The notes: a model not told the origin generated them from the sequence alone. Positions 18,919-27,660 are shown, counted from the stretch's first letter. The stretch is DNA of 49,529 nt from Ignavibacteriales bacterium (GCA_003567775.1 PWYR01000094.1:1-49529); one strand, 5' to 3'. Numbers and translations are program-made.

Positions 18919-21345
18919 TCATTCATATTTCAAACTTTTTCCGGGATTTGCTAATGCTGCATTAATCGCCTGATAACTTACAGATATAAGCGCGATCAGA
19001 ATGGCTATGATCCCTGCCGTTACGAAAAATCGTATACCCGGATCGATACGATACGCAAATCCTTCGAGCCATTTATTCATCGCAACATATGCAACAGGCC
19101 ATGCAATGATGTTAGCGATTACGACCAGCTTTAAAAATTCTTTCGACAGCAAACCGACAATTCCCGGAACGGACGCGCCTAACACTTTTCGGATTCCTAT
19201 TTCTTTTGTACGTTGCTCTGTCGAATATGTTGACAACCCGAGCAATCCGATGCATGAAATAAAAATCCCGATGCCTGTAAATATCCCGATGAGCTTACCG
19301 AATGCGCGGTCGGTGCGATAATATTGATCCAGTCTATCATCCAAAAAGAACCATGAAAACGGTTGCCCGCCGCTGAATTCATTCCAATGTGTTTCAATCG
19401 TATTAATTATTGCATTGATATTGCCTTCAATGCGTACTACCATGTGCATCGGTGTACTCCGTGAGATCATCATCACTTTCGGGTAAATCACCTCATGCAG
19501 CGGCTCGTAATGTACGTCTTCCGTGATACCGACAATGCTCATGGTTCGCTGCTCGTTGCCGAAAAATCCGACGAGTCTACGGCCGATCGGTTGTTCATAT
19601 CCCAGAATATTCGCGGCGCTTTCATTTATGATCACCGCATTATTGATATCGGTAGCGTAATCGGAAGAGAAGTATCGCCCCTCTTTTAAACGGATGTCCA
19701 TAAGCGGAAGAAAATCATAGTCGCTCCAGAGCTGACGCATTCTGATAAGCTGCGAGGATTCGTCGCCTTCCCGTCTGTAAACTCCGCTGTCTATATCGCG
19801 ACCGGGTAGAATTTGTGTATATGCCGCTCCGGTAATGCCCGGCTGATGTAACAGTGTTTCTTTGAAACTCTCGCTATTCCGGCCAAGGAGCCACGTGTTA
19901 TCCACCACGAGCAATTGTTCTTGATCGAACCCGAGATTGCTTGTGCGGATGAATTGTAATTGATTGTAAACGACCATCGTGCCGATGATCAATGCAATCG
20001 TCACGGCAAACTGGGTGACGACGAGGAAATTGCGCAGACGGCTGTTTCGCATACCGCTTCCCAATTCACCTTTCAATACTTTAACCGGCTGAAACGCCGA
20101 AAGAATAAATGCAGGATAGCTTCCCGCAAAAATACCGACCGATACGGTGAAGATCACTAAACCGGCTATTGCCCATGGGTTGATAAAGACCGAAAGGGAG
20201 AGAGATTTCAATGTTAAATTGTTGATAACCGGAAGCAGCAATTCAATGATGCCGAAGCTCATAACCGCGGCAATAGCGGTGAGCAGAACGGCTTCGCCGA
20301 TAAACAAAATAACTAATTGCGATTTGTCCGATCCGAGCGCTTTACGTACACCGACCTCTTTTGCGCGACGGGCGGAACGCGCTGTATTGAGATTCATATA
20401 GTTGATGCAGGCTATCGCAAGAACGAAAACGGCGATGAGTATAAGCGAATATACGGTAACGGCATTACCGCCGGGAAGTATTTCCTCGTCAAGTTGCGAG
20501 TGCAAGTGAACATCGGTTATTGGTTGGAATCGGTAACGGTAATGTAATCCCCGGGCTTCGCCCTCCCGCCAATCGATTCCCAGTATTTGCTCAACCACCG
20601 GTCGTATATTCCTGTTGACAACGGTCTGGAATGTCGATTCCGCGTGTTCGGGTGAAGCTCCTGCTTTCAATAGAACATACGTGTACCATGTATTGTTTAT
20701 CCAATTGTCTTTATCCGGAATATCCATACCGACGATAGATGCTAACATATCGAATTGCCAGTGTGATTGCGGAGGAAAACCTTTCACCACACCTGCTACT
20801 GTGTATGGAGGATCCCCATCTATTTCCAGCATTTTTCCGAGCGCCGATTTTGCTCCGAAATATTTTCGGGCGATATCGTCGGTGATGATAACGGTATTGG
20901 GTTGAGTCAGAAATGTTTTCGGATCGCCTTCTAATACGTCAATGCTGAAGACATTAAAAAACGACGAGTCGGTGAAAAACACTCGGGACTCGGTGAACAG
21001 AGTATTCTCATATCTGACGGTGACGTTGCCGGTCGGTTTGCCGTTTCGCGACCGGAAATGAGTCGCTGCTTCGATCTCCGGAAGTTCGGCGCGGAGAGTC
21101 GGGGCTACCGGACCGCTGCTGCGCGCCGTTCTCAACTCCCTGTCCGGTAGTTGCGCATCGAATGTGATGCGGTATAAGCGGTCGGTGTTTTCATGAAACC
21201 GGTCGTACGATAATTCATCGTGTACCAACATCAGAATGATCAGGAAGGCGCTCATACCGATGGCGAGTCCCGCGATATTGATTGCGGTGTAGGTTTTTTG
21301 CCGGAGCAGATTTCGGACGGCTGTTTTAAAATAGTTTGGGAGCAT
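18919..21345 (-). CDS. FtsX/MacB-type ABC transporter permease (array member 9, first after the ATPase)
   Basis: At 808 residues, the longest complete permease of the window. Landmarks are VHDELSYDRFHENTDRLYRI, central AKEVGVRKALGSDKSQ, terminal RTKEIGIRKVLGASVPG. The tail is NPGKSLKYE, with Gly-Lys in place of the usual Val-Glu. It is the first permease downstream of the ATPase gene, about 160 bp away across a repeat-containing spacer, so it may be the founding partner of that ATPase; this is an inference from order only. Confidence 0.95.
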   Translation of the reverse strand: MLPNYFKTAVRNLLRQKTYTAINIAGLAIGMSAFLIILMLVHDELSYDRFHENTDRLYRITFDAQLPDRELRTARSSGPVAPTLRAELPEIEAATHFRSRNGKPTGNVTVRYENTLFTESRVFFTDSSFFNVFSIDVLEGDPKTFLTQPNTVIITDDIARKYFGAKSALGKMLEIDGDPPYTVAGVVKGFPPQSHWQFDMLASIVGMDIPDKDNWINNTWYTYVLLKAGASPEHAESTFQTVVNRNIRPVVEQILGIDWREGEARGLHYRYRFQPITDVHLHSQLDEEILPGGNAVTVYSLILIAVFVLAIACINYMNLNTARSARRAKEVGVRKALGSDKSQLVILFIGEAVLLTAIAAVMSFGIIELLLPVINNLTLKSLSLSVFINPWAIAGLVIFTVSVGIFAGSYPAFILSAFQPVKVLKGELGSGMRNSRLRNFLVVTQFAVTIALIIGTMVVYNQLQFIRTSNLGFDQEQLLVVDNTWLLGRNSESFKETLLHQPGITGAAYTQILPGRDIDSGVYRREGDESSQLIRMRQLWSDYDFLPLMDIRLKEGRYFSSDYATDINNAVIINESAANILGYEQPIGRRLVGFFGNEQRTMSIVGITEDVHYEPLHEVIYPKVMMISRSTPMHMVVRIEGNINAIINTIETHWNEFSGGQPFSWFFLDDRLDQYYRTDRAFGKLIGIFTGIGIFISCIGLLGLSTYSTEQRTKEIGIRKVLGASVPGIVGLLSKEFLKLVVIANIIAWPVAYVAMNKWLEGFAYRIDPGIRFFVTAGIIAILIALISVSYQAINAALANPGKSLKYE

Positions 21346-21373
21346 TGGTTGATATAATGGTTTTGTTAATGTT

Positions 21374-21492
21374 CATGGTGCATAGAGCTAAGCGTATCTT
21401 TATTGCGACCGAAAACAAATTGATTTGAATTTCTTGCTGCGTCGCACGCGCTATGTGTTTAACTCTATGGTCTCTATGTTCTGCACTATGCG
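21374..21492. repeat. Intergenic repeat, CATAGAGCAAAGCGC family (copy 6)
   Basis: GTGCATAGAGCTAAGCG at the left and GCGCTATG, CTCTATG, TGCACTATGCGCG words at the right form a degenerate inverted repeat. It occupies the spacer between permease 9 and the ATPase gene. Confidence 0.55.
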
Positions 21493-21507
21493 CGAGACGC
21501 CTTATAC

Positions 21508-22209
21508 CTACGACGCCGCAACACCTGCTGCTGTCTTCAATATATTCTCCGACACAATATGTCCATCAAATAGATACACGATACGATGCGCATACTCGGC
21601 ATACATTTGTGCGTGAGTTACCATGATGATCGTCGTACCGTCCTCATTTAATTCGGTGAGCATCTTCATAACCTCATCGCCGTGCGCGGAGTCGAGGTTA
21701 CCGGTCGGCTCGTCGGCGAGGATGAGTTTCGGTTTTGCAATGATCGCCCGGGCAACGGCGACACGCTGCTGCTGACCGCCGGAAAGTTGCTGGGGAAAAT
21801 GGTTTCGCCTGTGTGCTATCTCCATCTGTTCGAGTACTTCTTCGACACGTTGTTTCCGATCCGATCCTGAATATCCGAGGTACAGCAGAGGCAGCTCAAC
21901 ATTCTCAAAAACGGTTAGTTCATCGATCAGGTTGAAGCTTTGAAATACGAACCCGATATTCGATTTACGTAGATTTGCCCGTTGACGCTCGGTGTGTTTC
22001 GATACTTCATGGTTGAGAAAATGATATTCACCGCCCGATGGGTTGTCGAGCAGTCCTAAAATATTGAGCAGCGTCGATTTACCGCATCCCGACGGCCCCA
22101 TAATGGCGACGAATTCACCTTCGTGTACTTCAAGATTTACGTTGTTTAATGCAGTTGTTTCCACCTCTTCGGTGGTGTAGAGCTTTTTGAGGTTGATTGT
22201 TCGTAGCAT
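21508..22209 (-). CDS. MacB/LolD-type ABC transporter ATP-binding protein
   Basis: A 233-residue complete nucleotide-binding subunit: Walker A GPSGCGKST, Q-loop in FVFQSFNLIDELTV, signature LSGGQQQR, Walker B LILADEPTGNLD and H-loop VTHAQ. DEPTGNLD and the FNL.DELTV stretch are typical of the MacB/LolD/FtsE branch that pairs with FtsX-like permeases. It is the only ATPase of this kind in the window and precedes the run of permeases, so it probably powers several or all of them. The start at 22209 is supported by AAGGAA upstream. It should act at the cytoplasmic face of the inner membrane. Confidence 0.96.
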   Translation of the reverse strand: MLRTINLKKLYTTEEVETTALNNVNLEVHEGEFVAIMGPSGCGKSTLLNILGLLDNPSGGEYHFLNHEVSKHTERQRANLRKSNIGFVFQSFNLIDELTVFENVELPLLYLGYSGSDRKQRVEEVLEQMEIAHRRNHFPQQLSGGQQQRVAVARAIIAKPKLILADEPTGNLDSAHGDEVMKMLTELNEDGTTIIMVTHAQMYAEYAHRIVYLFDGHIVSENILKTAAGVAAS

Positions 22210-22296
22210 AGTTTGTGGTTCCTTATAATATTAATGTATATTACGCTTTGTTTCATGAAGTTGGCAAAGGGCAGAAGTCAGAGGGCAGGTGCCCGG

Positions 22297-22653
22297 CTAT
22301 TTGGTTTTGGATATTAACATGGATAACCTACCAAATAACTGGTTCATTTCTGCTTCGATAATCTCTAGTTCTCTTTCATTGCAATATTCTAATTGTTTCG
22401 CAATTTCAAGTTGTGTGTCAAGTTCAACCAATGAAGATCTGGCGATTTCGTAGAATCGTCGCCTATCTTTTATATTTGATCTCGAAGCACCTTCTGCAAT
22501 ATTAGATGAAATTGAAACCACAGATCTTCGTATTTGGGATATCAATGCATACAATTCATGGTTTGGAAATTTATGAGTTAGCTTATATATGTGTACGATA
22601 AATTGTATACTTTGTTGCCACACTTCGAGTTTCTTATGTCCGAGGGATAACAT
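22297..22653 (-). CDS. Four-helix-bundle protein (S23/IVP family)
   Basis: A 118-residue protein of the 23S rRNA-intervening-sequence-type four-helix-bundle family. Family signatures are KLEVWQQSIQFIVHIYKLT near the start, then QIRRSVVSISSNIAEG and the conserved RRRFYEIARSSLVEL. GGAGG 7 nt before the ATG at 22653 selects this start; the ATG at 22665 overlaps that Shine-Dalgarno. The family has no settled function and is often found as a lone mobile-like insertion. It lies between the adaptor and ATPase genes on the same strand, flanked by TTTGCCCTCTGCC-type microrepeats, which fits insertion into an older adaptor-ATPase operon. Confidence 0.85.
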   Translation of the reverse strand: MLSLGHKKLEVWQQSIQFIVHIYKLTHKFPNHELYALISQIRRSVVSISSNIAEGASRSNIKDRRRFYEIARSSLVELDTQLEIAKQLEYCNERELEIIEAEMNQLFGRLSMLISKTK

Positions 22654-22725
22654 TTTTTCCTCCATTTTATATTATTTAAAAAGGTTTCGTGAGAGAAAAT
22701 TCACCTTTTAATCGCATCAACTATT

Positions 22726-22822
22726 TTGCCTTTTGCCCTCTGCCTTCTGCCTTCTGCCAACATTGTACCTTCTCCACCACCGTCTCACATTTCACATCTC
22801 ACATTTCACATTTCACCTCAAC
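22726..22822. repeat. Microrepeats between the four-helix-bundle and adaptor genes
   Basis: Tandem-like CTGCCTTCTGCC units (from about 22730) are followed by CATTTCACATCTCACATTTC units that run into the adaptor's 3' end. An inverted partner (GGGCAGAAGTCAGAGGGCAG, 22268-22287) lies on the far side of the four-helix-bundle gene, so the gene is bracketed by the repeats. Confidence 0.5.
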
Positions 22823-24063
22823 ATCAACCGGTCGATATCCCCGAACCCGTCATACGACGATGTTATCACCTGTTCACCCGGCTCAAGTCCTTCGATTACT
22901 TCAAAATACTGCGGGTTTTGTCTACCTAACCGGATATTTCTTTTAATGGCCTGATCACCCGAGGCGCTGACTACATACACCCACTGACCGCCGGTTCGCT
23001 GGAAGAAGCCGCCGCGTGCAAGAAGAATGGCATCTTCAAGTGCGCCGAGTGCAAGGCGGATGCGCAATGTTTGTCCTCGCCGGATATTATCCGGTTCATC
23101 GCCGACAAATTCCATATCGACTTCGAACCTCCCCTCGCGAACCTGCGGATAGACGCGGGTGATTTCGAGGGTGTACGTTTGCCCGGCAAAATCGAATTCT
23201 CCCCGCTGGCCTATATTGATGCGGGCGATATAATGTTCATCGATCGATGCGCGGACACGAAAACCCTCGAGGATATCGATCTGACCTAACCTCTCGCCCC
23301 GCGATTTCGACGCGCCGATCTCGGCATTGAGCGAAGTAAGTTGTCCGCTCACCGGAGCGGTGAGAATAAGATTGTGTAGACTGCCCCGTACGAGTTCGAG
23401 GTTTGTCATCATCCGCTCAAGCGACGATTCGATATGACGGAGCTGATTCTCGGTAGCAAGCGAATCCAATCGCAATGTTTCGGCGACAAGCATAAGTTGC
23501 CGTTCCATTTGCTCGTAGGCTTCCCTCGAATCGAGATATTCCTGTTCGGAGATGAGATTCTTTTCCCATAATTCTTCATTCTGATGGTAGATTCGTTTGC
23601 GATTTTTCATTTGATATTCATAAGAGAGTACCTGTTCACGCAGACGAAGCCGCTGCTGCTGGAGATTCAACCGGGTATTTTGCAGGTTGTTGATCTGCTC
23701 GAGAAAATGCGCTTCACGACTGAATACATCGAGCTGTAAAGTGCTATTATTAAGCGTTAAGATTGTATCGCCTTCTTCGACAATGCTGCCGTCTTCAATA
23801 TGAATTTTTTCTACGCGGCCGCCCTCAATTGCATCCATATAAATAGTTCGAAGCGGGATGACGGTGCCGCTGACCGGAATGAATTCAAGAAATTCGCCAT
23901 GCCGGACTGTCGATATGGTAATTCTGTCGCGGTCGACGTTCAGCCGCGAACCGCTTTCGCTGATGACAAAGCTGTAGATAGTGAAGATTATAAAAAGAGC
24001 CGTGAATGCTATGAGAGCAATTTTTTTAGGCGTCCATTTCTTTTTTTCTATTTTTCGGTCCAT
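22813..24063 (-). CDS. HlyD/RND-type membrane-fusion adaptor protein
   Basis: A 416-residue periplasmic adaptor. It has a single N-terminal membrane anchor (about 15-34), a biotinyl-lipoyl half (VEKIHIEDGSIVEEGDTIL, about 88-110), a long coiled-coil hairpin (about 115-230), a second lipoyl half with LTAPVSGQLTSL, a beta-barrel region, and a C-terminal MP-like domain ending near GLEPGEQVITSSYDG. MacA-type adaptors link inner-membrane MacB-type permeases to an outer-membrane TolC channel; no TolC gene is in the window. It is the first gene after a sigma54-type promoter (24132-24148) and an activator site, so it probably heads the array operon. No strong Shine-Dalgarno is visible. Confidence 0.93.
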   Translation of the reverse strand: MDRKIEKKKWTPKKIALIAFTALFIIFTIYSFVISESGSRLNVDRDRITISTVRHGEFLEFIPVSGTVIPLRTIYMDAIEGGRVEKIHIEDGSIVEEGDTILTLNNSTLQLDVFSREAHFLEQINNLQNTRLNLQQQRLRLREQVLSYEYQMKNRKRIYHQNEELWEKNLISEQEYLDSREAYEQMERQLMLVAETLRLDSLATENQLRHIESSLERMMTNLELVRGSLHNLILTAPVSGQLTSLNAEIGASKSRGERLGQIDILEGFRVRASIDEHYIARINIGQRGEFDFAGQTYTLEITRVYPQVREGRFEVDMEFVGDEPDNIRRGQTLRIRLALGALEDAILLARGGFFQRTGGQWVYVVSASGDQAIKRNIRLGRQNPQYFEVIEGLEPGEQVITSSYDGFGDIDRLMLR

Positions 24064-24131
24064 TGTTTGAATTTCGATTTACGAGTTACGAATTTTTGAT
24101 TAGATGTGTGACGCACATTTGTTTATTAATA

Positions 24132-24148
24132 ATGCAATAAGTGCGCCA
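24132..24148 (-). promoter_or_regulatory. Sigma54 (-24/-12) promoter of the adaptor-ATPase-permease operon
   Basis: TGGCGCACTTATTGCAT on the minus strand has the invariant GG-N10-GC spacing of sigma54 promoters. It would start transcription about 58 nt before the adaptor ATG at 24063. The 51-bp A+T-rich gap to the activator site upstream, and the near copy ahead of permease 10, support it. Confidence 0.8.
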
Positions 24149-24198
24149 CATGTAATATTTATGATTTTTGGCAGAATTTGGCATTTTTTAAAAATAGA

Positions 24199-24237
24199 GT
24201 GTCAACATACCGGACACTGGTGTTCGGAATCGGACAG
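24199..24237 (-). promoter_or_regulatory. Enhancer-type activator binding site (copy 1)
   Basis: The core inverted repeat CCGGACAC-TG-GTGTTCGG (plus-strand reading) is flanked by further half sites GTGTC and CGGACAG. An almost identical block stands at 27729-27769 at the same distance from another sigma54 promoter. It is probably bound by the NtrC-type regulator encoded at 28108, by inference from proximity and promoter class. Confidence 0.7.
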
Positions 24238-24247
24238 GTGGGAGCCA

Positions 24248-24331
24248 TACATGCCCGTCGCCTACAGTTGTTAGATTACGGGAAAATCGTCGATGATACA
24301 TTCCCTTTTTTATAATGGTGACGGGCACGTT
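24248..24331. repeat. Inverted repeat of unknown role
   Basis: ACATGCCCGTCGCC at the left and GGTGACGGGCACGT at the right are inverted copies (12 of 14 bases), about 55 bp apart, in the gap between the activator site and vapB. No ORF is seen inside. Confidence 0.4.
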
Positions 24332-24369
24332 TCCATTAAATGGGTAGTTGTTTCTTGACTTTTTGGACA

Positions 24370-24412
24370 CCCCCGGATCCGTCAGCACCGATTGATATCT
24401 TACCGTTATCAA
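24370..24412 (-). pseudogene. Relic of a permease 3' end
   Basis: The minus strand reads LITVRYQSVLTDPGV, matching the last-helix ending of the array permeases (such as TVGYQSVRAAFTNPVE in member 10). Only about 14 codons survive; the upstream part is gone and the toxin-antitoxin pair begins 80 bp away. It is probably the remains of another array permease. Confidence 0.5.
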
Positions 24413-24491
24413 TGCTCATTGATTTTTATATAAAAACTTCTTAACTTATTTCCGAAATTCAGAAAGTCAGGAATCCAGAAATAGAAATAAA

Positions 24492-24740
24492 ATGTCAAAA
24501 ACTGTTCAAATCAGAAAAAAAGGTACGCTGACCCTTCCGATGGAATTCCGTAAAAGGTATCAACTCGGAGAGGGCGATCCCGTGACGTTGATTGATCTCG
24601 ACGAAGGGATTTTTCTAAGTCCAAAAGCTTCCGTATTACCCAAACTGGTCTCACAAATTGAAACACTCCGGGAAAAGCGTAACATTTCATTAGCTGAGCT
24701 CATTGATGGTGTCCAAACAATTCGGAACCAGAAAGATTAG
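24492..24740 (+). CDS. AbrB/MazE-type antitoxin (VapB-like)
   Basis: An 82-residue protein with an N-terminal swapped-hairpin AbrB DNA-binding motif: VQIRKKGTLTLPMEFRKRY, then GDPVTLIDLDEGIFLSP. The C-terminal half should neutralise the PIN toxin encoded 2 nt downstream. Such antitoxins normally repress their own operon. No clear promoter is assigned in the preceding 400 bp, which hold instead a permease relic and an inverted repeat. Confidence 0.85.
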   Translation: MSKTVQIRKKGTLTLPMEFRKRYQLGEGDPVTLIDLDEGIFLSPKASVLPKLVSQIETLREKRNISLAELIDGVQTIRNQKD

Positions 24741-24742
24741 TT

Positions 24743-25186
24743 TTGCCTGAGTTATCTATAATCAGAGTATTTTTCGATTCAGATGCTATCATTGCCGGTT
24801 CTGCATCCCGCAAGGGCGCCGCCTTTATTTTGCTGCAATTAGCTGAGTTGGGTTTGATCGAGGGGGTTGCCTCGGTAAAAGTGATCGACGAATGCCGGAA
24901 GAATCTTGAGATGAAACTTCCCGAAGCCCTCCCTGCTTTTGAACAGATAGTCTCGCACGCACTGAACATTGTAAATAACCCATCTCAAGAAAAAACCGTG
25001 CAATACACACAAATGGCGCATATAAAAGATGTACCCATTTTAACCGCGGCCATTACGACAAATGCAAATTTTCTGGTTACCTTTAATACCAAGGATTTTT
25101 ATCCCGAACCTCATGTAGATTTAAACGTCGTTGAGCCCGGAGAATTATTAAACAGAATTCGTCATATACTCGGCCAAATGACTTAA
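24743..25186 (+). CDS. PIN-domain toxin (VapC-like ribonuclease)
   Basis: A 147-residue PIN-domain protein. Putative acidic active-site residues are in FFDSDAIIAG near the start, VIDECRKN in the middle and DVPILTAAITTNANFLVTFNTKDF further on, the usual PIN order. Family members are Mg-dependent RNases in toxin-antitoxin modules. The start is a TTG 2 nt after the antitoxin stop, with no better ATG before the first catalytic Asp. Its stop lies 17 bp from the convergent stop of permease 10, so the pair sits within the permease region. Confidence 0.82.
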   Translation: MPELSIIRVFFDSDAIIAGSASRKGAAFILLQLAELGLIEGVASVKVIDECRKNLEMKLPEALPAFEQIVSHALNIVNNPSQEKTVQYTQMAHIKDVPILTAAITTNANFLVTFNTKDFYPEPHVDLNVVEPGELLNRIRHILGQMT

Positions 25187-25203
25187 TGAATGCATATGGA
25201 ATA

Positions 25204-27609
25204 CTATTCGTATTTTAATGCTTCGACCGGATTCGTAAACGCAGCCCGTACCGATTGATAGCCCACTGTGAGTATGGCAATCAATAATATTGCCGCCATA
25301 GCCAATAAGAATATACCGATACCTATGGACGTCCGGTACGCGAAGTTCTCCAGCCATTTCGTCATGAAATAATACGCAACCGGCGATGCGATGAGGATGG
25401 AGACCGTTACAAGCAGCACGTACTCTTTTGACAGCAGCATGAATATCCCCGATATAGACGAGCCGAGGACTTTCCGTATGCTTATCTCTTTTTTCCGCTG
25501 CTCGACGGTAAACGAAACAAGCCCGAACAACCCGATACACGCAATAAAAATGGCGAGGAACGATGAGACGGTAAATATTTGGGCAAACAAATGATCGTCG
25601 CCGTATAAGTCATACAGATAATCATCGTAGAAGAAATAGGTAAAAGGAGGATAGGAAATATTTTCATTCCAAATTCTTTCTATATCCGATACCAGCCTGG
25701 ATATATCATTTGTGTTATATGCGATGGTTATATATTGTAAATTTGAAAACTCCCGATCTATGAGCAGAAATACCATCGGCTCGACCGGATGGTGAAGGGG
25801 CTTGAAGTGAAAATCTTTTACCACACCAATAATCTCGCCGGATAGATCATCACCCCACTTTTGCCCGACTATTGTCTCCGGTGAAAGGTAACCAAGCCGT
25901 CGGGCGGTAGTCTCATTGACTACTATTTTTTGATCGAGATCTGCCGGGTGGTCTGGAGAGAACCATCTCCCCGCAGTCAGAGGTATGTTATATATATCTA
26001 TAAAATCGTAATCTACAGAGTAAATCGATAGTACCATTTCTCGCGTTCCACCTGCTTGTGTTTGGAATTCACGCCCCGAAGTTTGTGTTGATCCTCCTAA
26101 CATTCCTGCCGATACCGTTACTCCCGAGACATCGTGCCGATTGAGAAAATCCTGCTTTATTGCGTTGTATGAATTGGTAACCTCTGGATACCGTTCCATA
26201 CCGGTGTCGATTACCAATAGTGAGTCCGTTTTAAACCCGAGTTCCTTGTTCTTAATGTAACCGAGCTGTTGATAAATGATAATGCTGCTTATTATGATAC
26301 CGGCAGATATTATAAATTGTAAAACGACTAGTGCTTTTCGTAAGGATAATTTACCTTTTTGAACGGGTGAATGCATTTTCAGAATGTGAATCGGCAGCAT
26401 CCTTGATATATATACCGAAGGATAAAAACCGGCAGTAATCCCTATAATAATTGCAAATAACGGAATTGCGATAATCAGATTATCCATTTGTGAAAAAATG
26501 GATGAATAATTCTTATTTGCGAGCGCATTAAATAACGGCAGTCCCAATTCGGCAAGCGAAAGTGCAATGAATGAGGAAAGTATGCTTATCATCACTGATT
26601 CGAATATAAACTGGTTTCTGATTGCTTTTCTGTCCGATCCGAGCACTTTCCGGATGCTTATCTCCTTTGTGCGTTTTGTTGCAATTACAGTGGATATTAA
26701 AACATAATTCACACAGGCAAGGAGAATTATTAAAAATGTAATTGCAATGAAGATAACGACATTTGCGGGGTTTCCGGTTGGTCCAATTTGCCCGAAACGT
26801 GTTGAATTGAGGTAGATCCATGTGAGCGGCTCGAGTCCAAATGAAAGTCTGTAACCGATTTCCTCTCCTTTTACTACATACTCATCATAAAAACCTTCAA
26901 GTTTGTTTTCCAGTTCAGTAATATTCACATTTTGATCAATAAGTAGATACGTATAAAATCCTCCGTCGAACCAGTTTTGTGTCCAGGCTTGGTATGTTTC
27001 AGGACTGACGGTTGAATATGAAACCAACATATCAAATTGTATATGTGAATTGGAAGGAATGTTTTGTAGTACACCGGTGACTATAAATTCATACTGCCCG
27101 ATACTCAGGATGGTTTTACCCAACGGGTTTTCTTCTCCGAAATATTTTCGCGCGGTCTGTTCTGTCATAACAACACTCCGGGGTTCGGTTAGTGCCGTTT
27201 CAGGGTTGCCGCGAATAAGCTCAAAATTGAAGATATTGAATATAGATTGGTCGACAATAAATACGTTATCCTCCGTAAATGTTTTTTCATTATAACTAAA
27301 CACATATTGTGCATGACGGAATCGAACATAATTATGTATTTCAGGGTACAAATCGGTTATTGCAGGACCGACCGGGAAGGCAGTAAGCGCTCCTTTGAAC
27401 TCCTCATCGTGGCCATAGACATCCCAACCGAGCCGGTATATTTGATCTGATTTTACGTAAAACCGGTCGTAGCTTAGCTCGTCTTTAATCCAGATAAACA
27501 GGAGAATACTCACCGCAATGCAGATCGAAAGCCCGGTGATGTTGATGAACGAAAAAAGTTTGTTTCTCCGGAGATTTCGGAGAGAAGTGATAAGGTAGTT
27601 TTTGAGCAT
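25204..27609 (-). CDS. FtsX/MacB-type ABC transporter permease (array member 10, own promoter)
   Basis: An 801-residue permease. It has IKDELSYDRFYVKSDQIYRL after helix 1, central TKEISIRKVLGSDRKA, terminal RKKEISIRKVLGSSISG and the tail NPVEALKYE. AGGAG about 11 nt before the ATG at 27609 supports this start. A longer in-frame reading from 27678 would run through the sigma54 promoter and is rejected. It is cut off from the main array by the toxin-antitoxin pair and has its own sigma54 promoter and activator site. No ATPase gene follows it, so it presumably uses the array ATPase. Confidence 0.94.
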   Translation of the reverse strand: MLKNYLITSLRNLRRNKLFSFINITGLSICIAVSILLFIWIKDELSYDRFYVKSDQIYRLGWDVYGHDEEFKGALTAFPVGPAITDLYPEIHNYVRFRHAQYVFSYNEKTFTEDNVFIVDQSIFNIFNFELIRGNPETALTEPRSVVMTEQTARKYFGEENPLGKTILSIGQYEFIVTGVLQNIPSNSHIQFDMLVSYSTVSPETYQAWTQNWFDGGFYTYLLIDQNVNITELENKLEGFYDEYVVKGEEIGYRLSFGLEPLTWIYLNSTRFGQIGPTGNPANVVIFIAITFLIILLACVNYVLISTVIATKRTKEISIRKVLGSDRKAIRNQFIFESVMISILSSFIALSLAELGLPLFNALANKNYSSIFSQMDNLIIAIPLFAIIIGITAGFYPSVYISRMLPIHILKMHSPVQKGKLSLRKALVVLQFIISAGIIISSIIIYQQLGYIKNKELGFKTDSLLVIDTGMERYPEVTNSYNAIKQDFLNRHDVSGVTVSAGMLGGSTQTSGREFQTQAGGTREMVLSIYSVDYDFIDIYNIPLTAGRWFSPDHPADLDQKIVVNETTARRLGYLSPETIVGQKWGDDLSGEIIGVVKDFHFKPLHHPVEPMVFLLIDREFSNLQYITIAYNTNDISRLVSDIERIWNENISYPPFTYFFYDDYLYDLYGDDHLFAQIFTVSSFLAIFIACIGLFGLVSFTVEQRKKEISIRKVLGSSISGIFMLLSKEYVLLVTVSILIASPVAYYFMTKWLENFAYRTSIGIGIFLLAMAAILLIAILTVGYQSVRAAFTNPVEALKYE

Positions 27610-27660
27610 GGTGTTGTAACTCCTGAAATTGGTACCCCGTGTACCTTTGTTCACTAAATA

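Noticed and set aside
321-21492. CRISPR array or phage-type repeat
   Set aside because: The repeats are irregular, degenerate and spread over spacers between genes, with no regular spacer units and no cas genes.
24248-24331. Insertion sequence or MITE
   Set aside because: There is an inverted repeat, but no target duplication, transposase or second copy could be seen.
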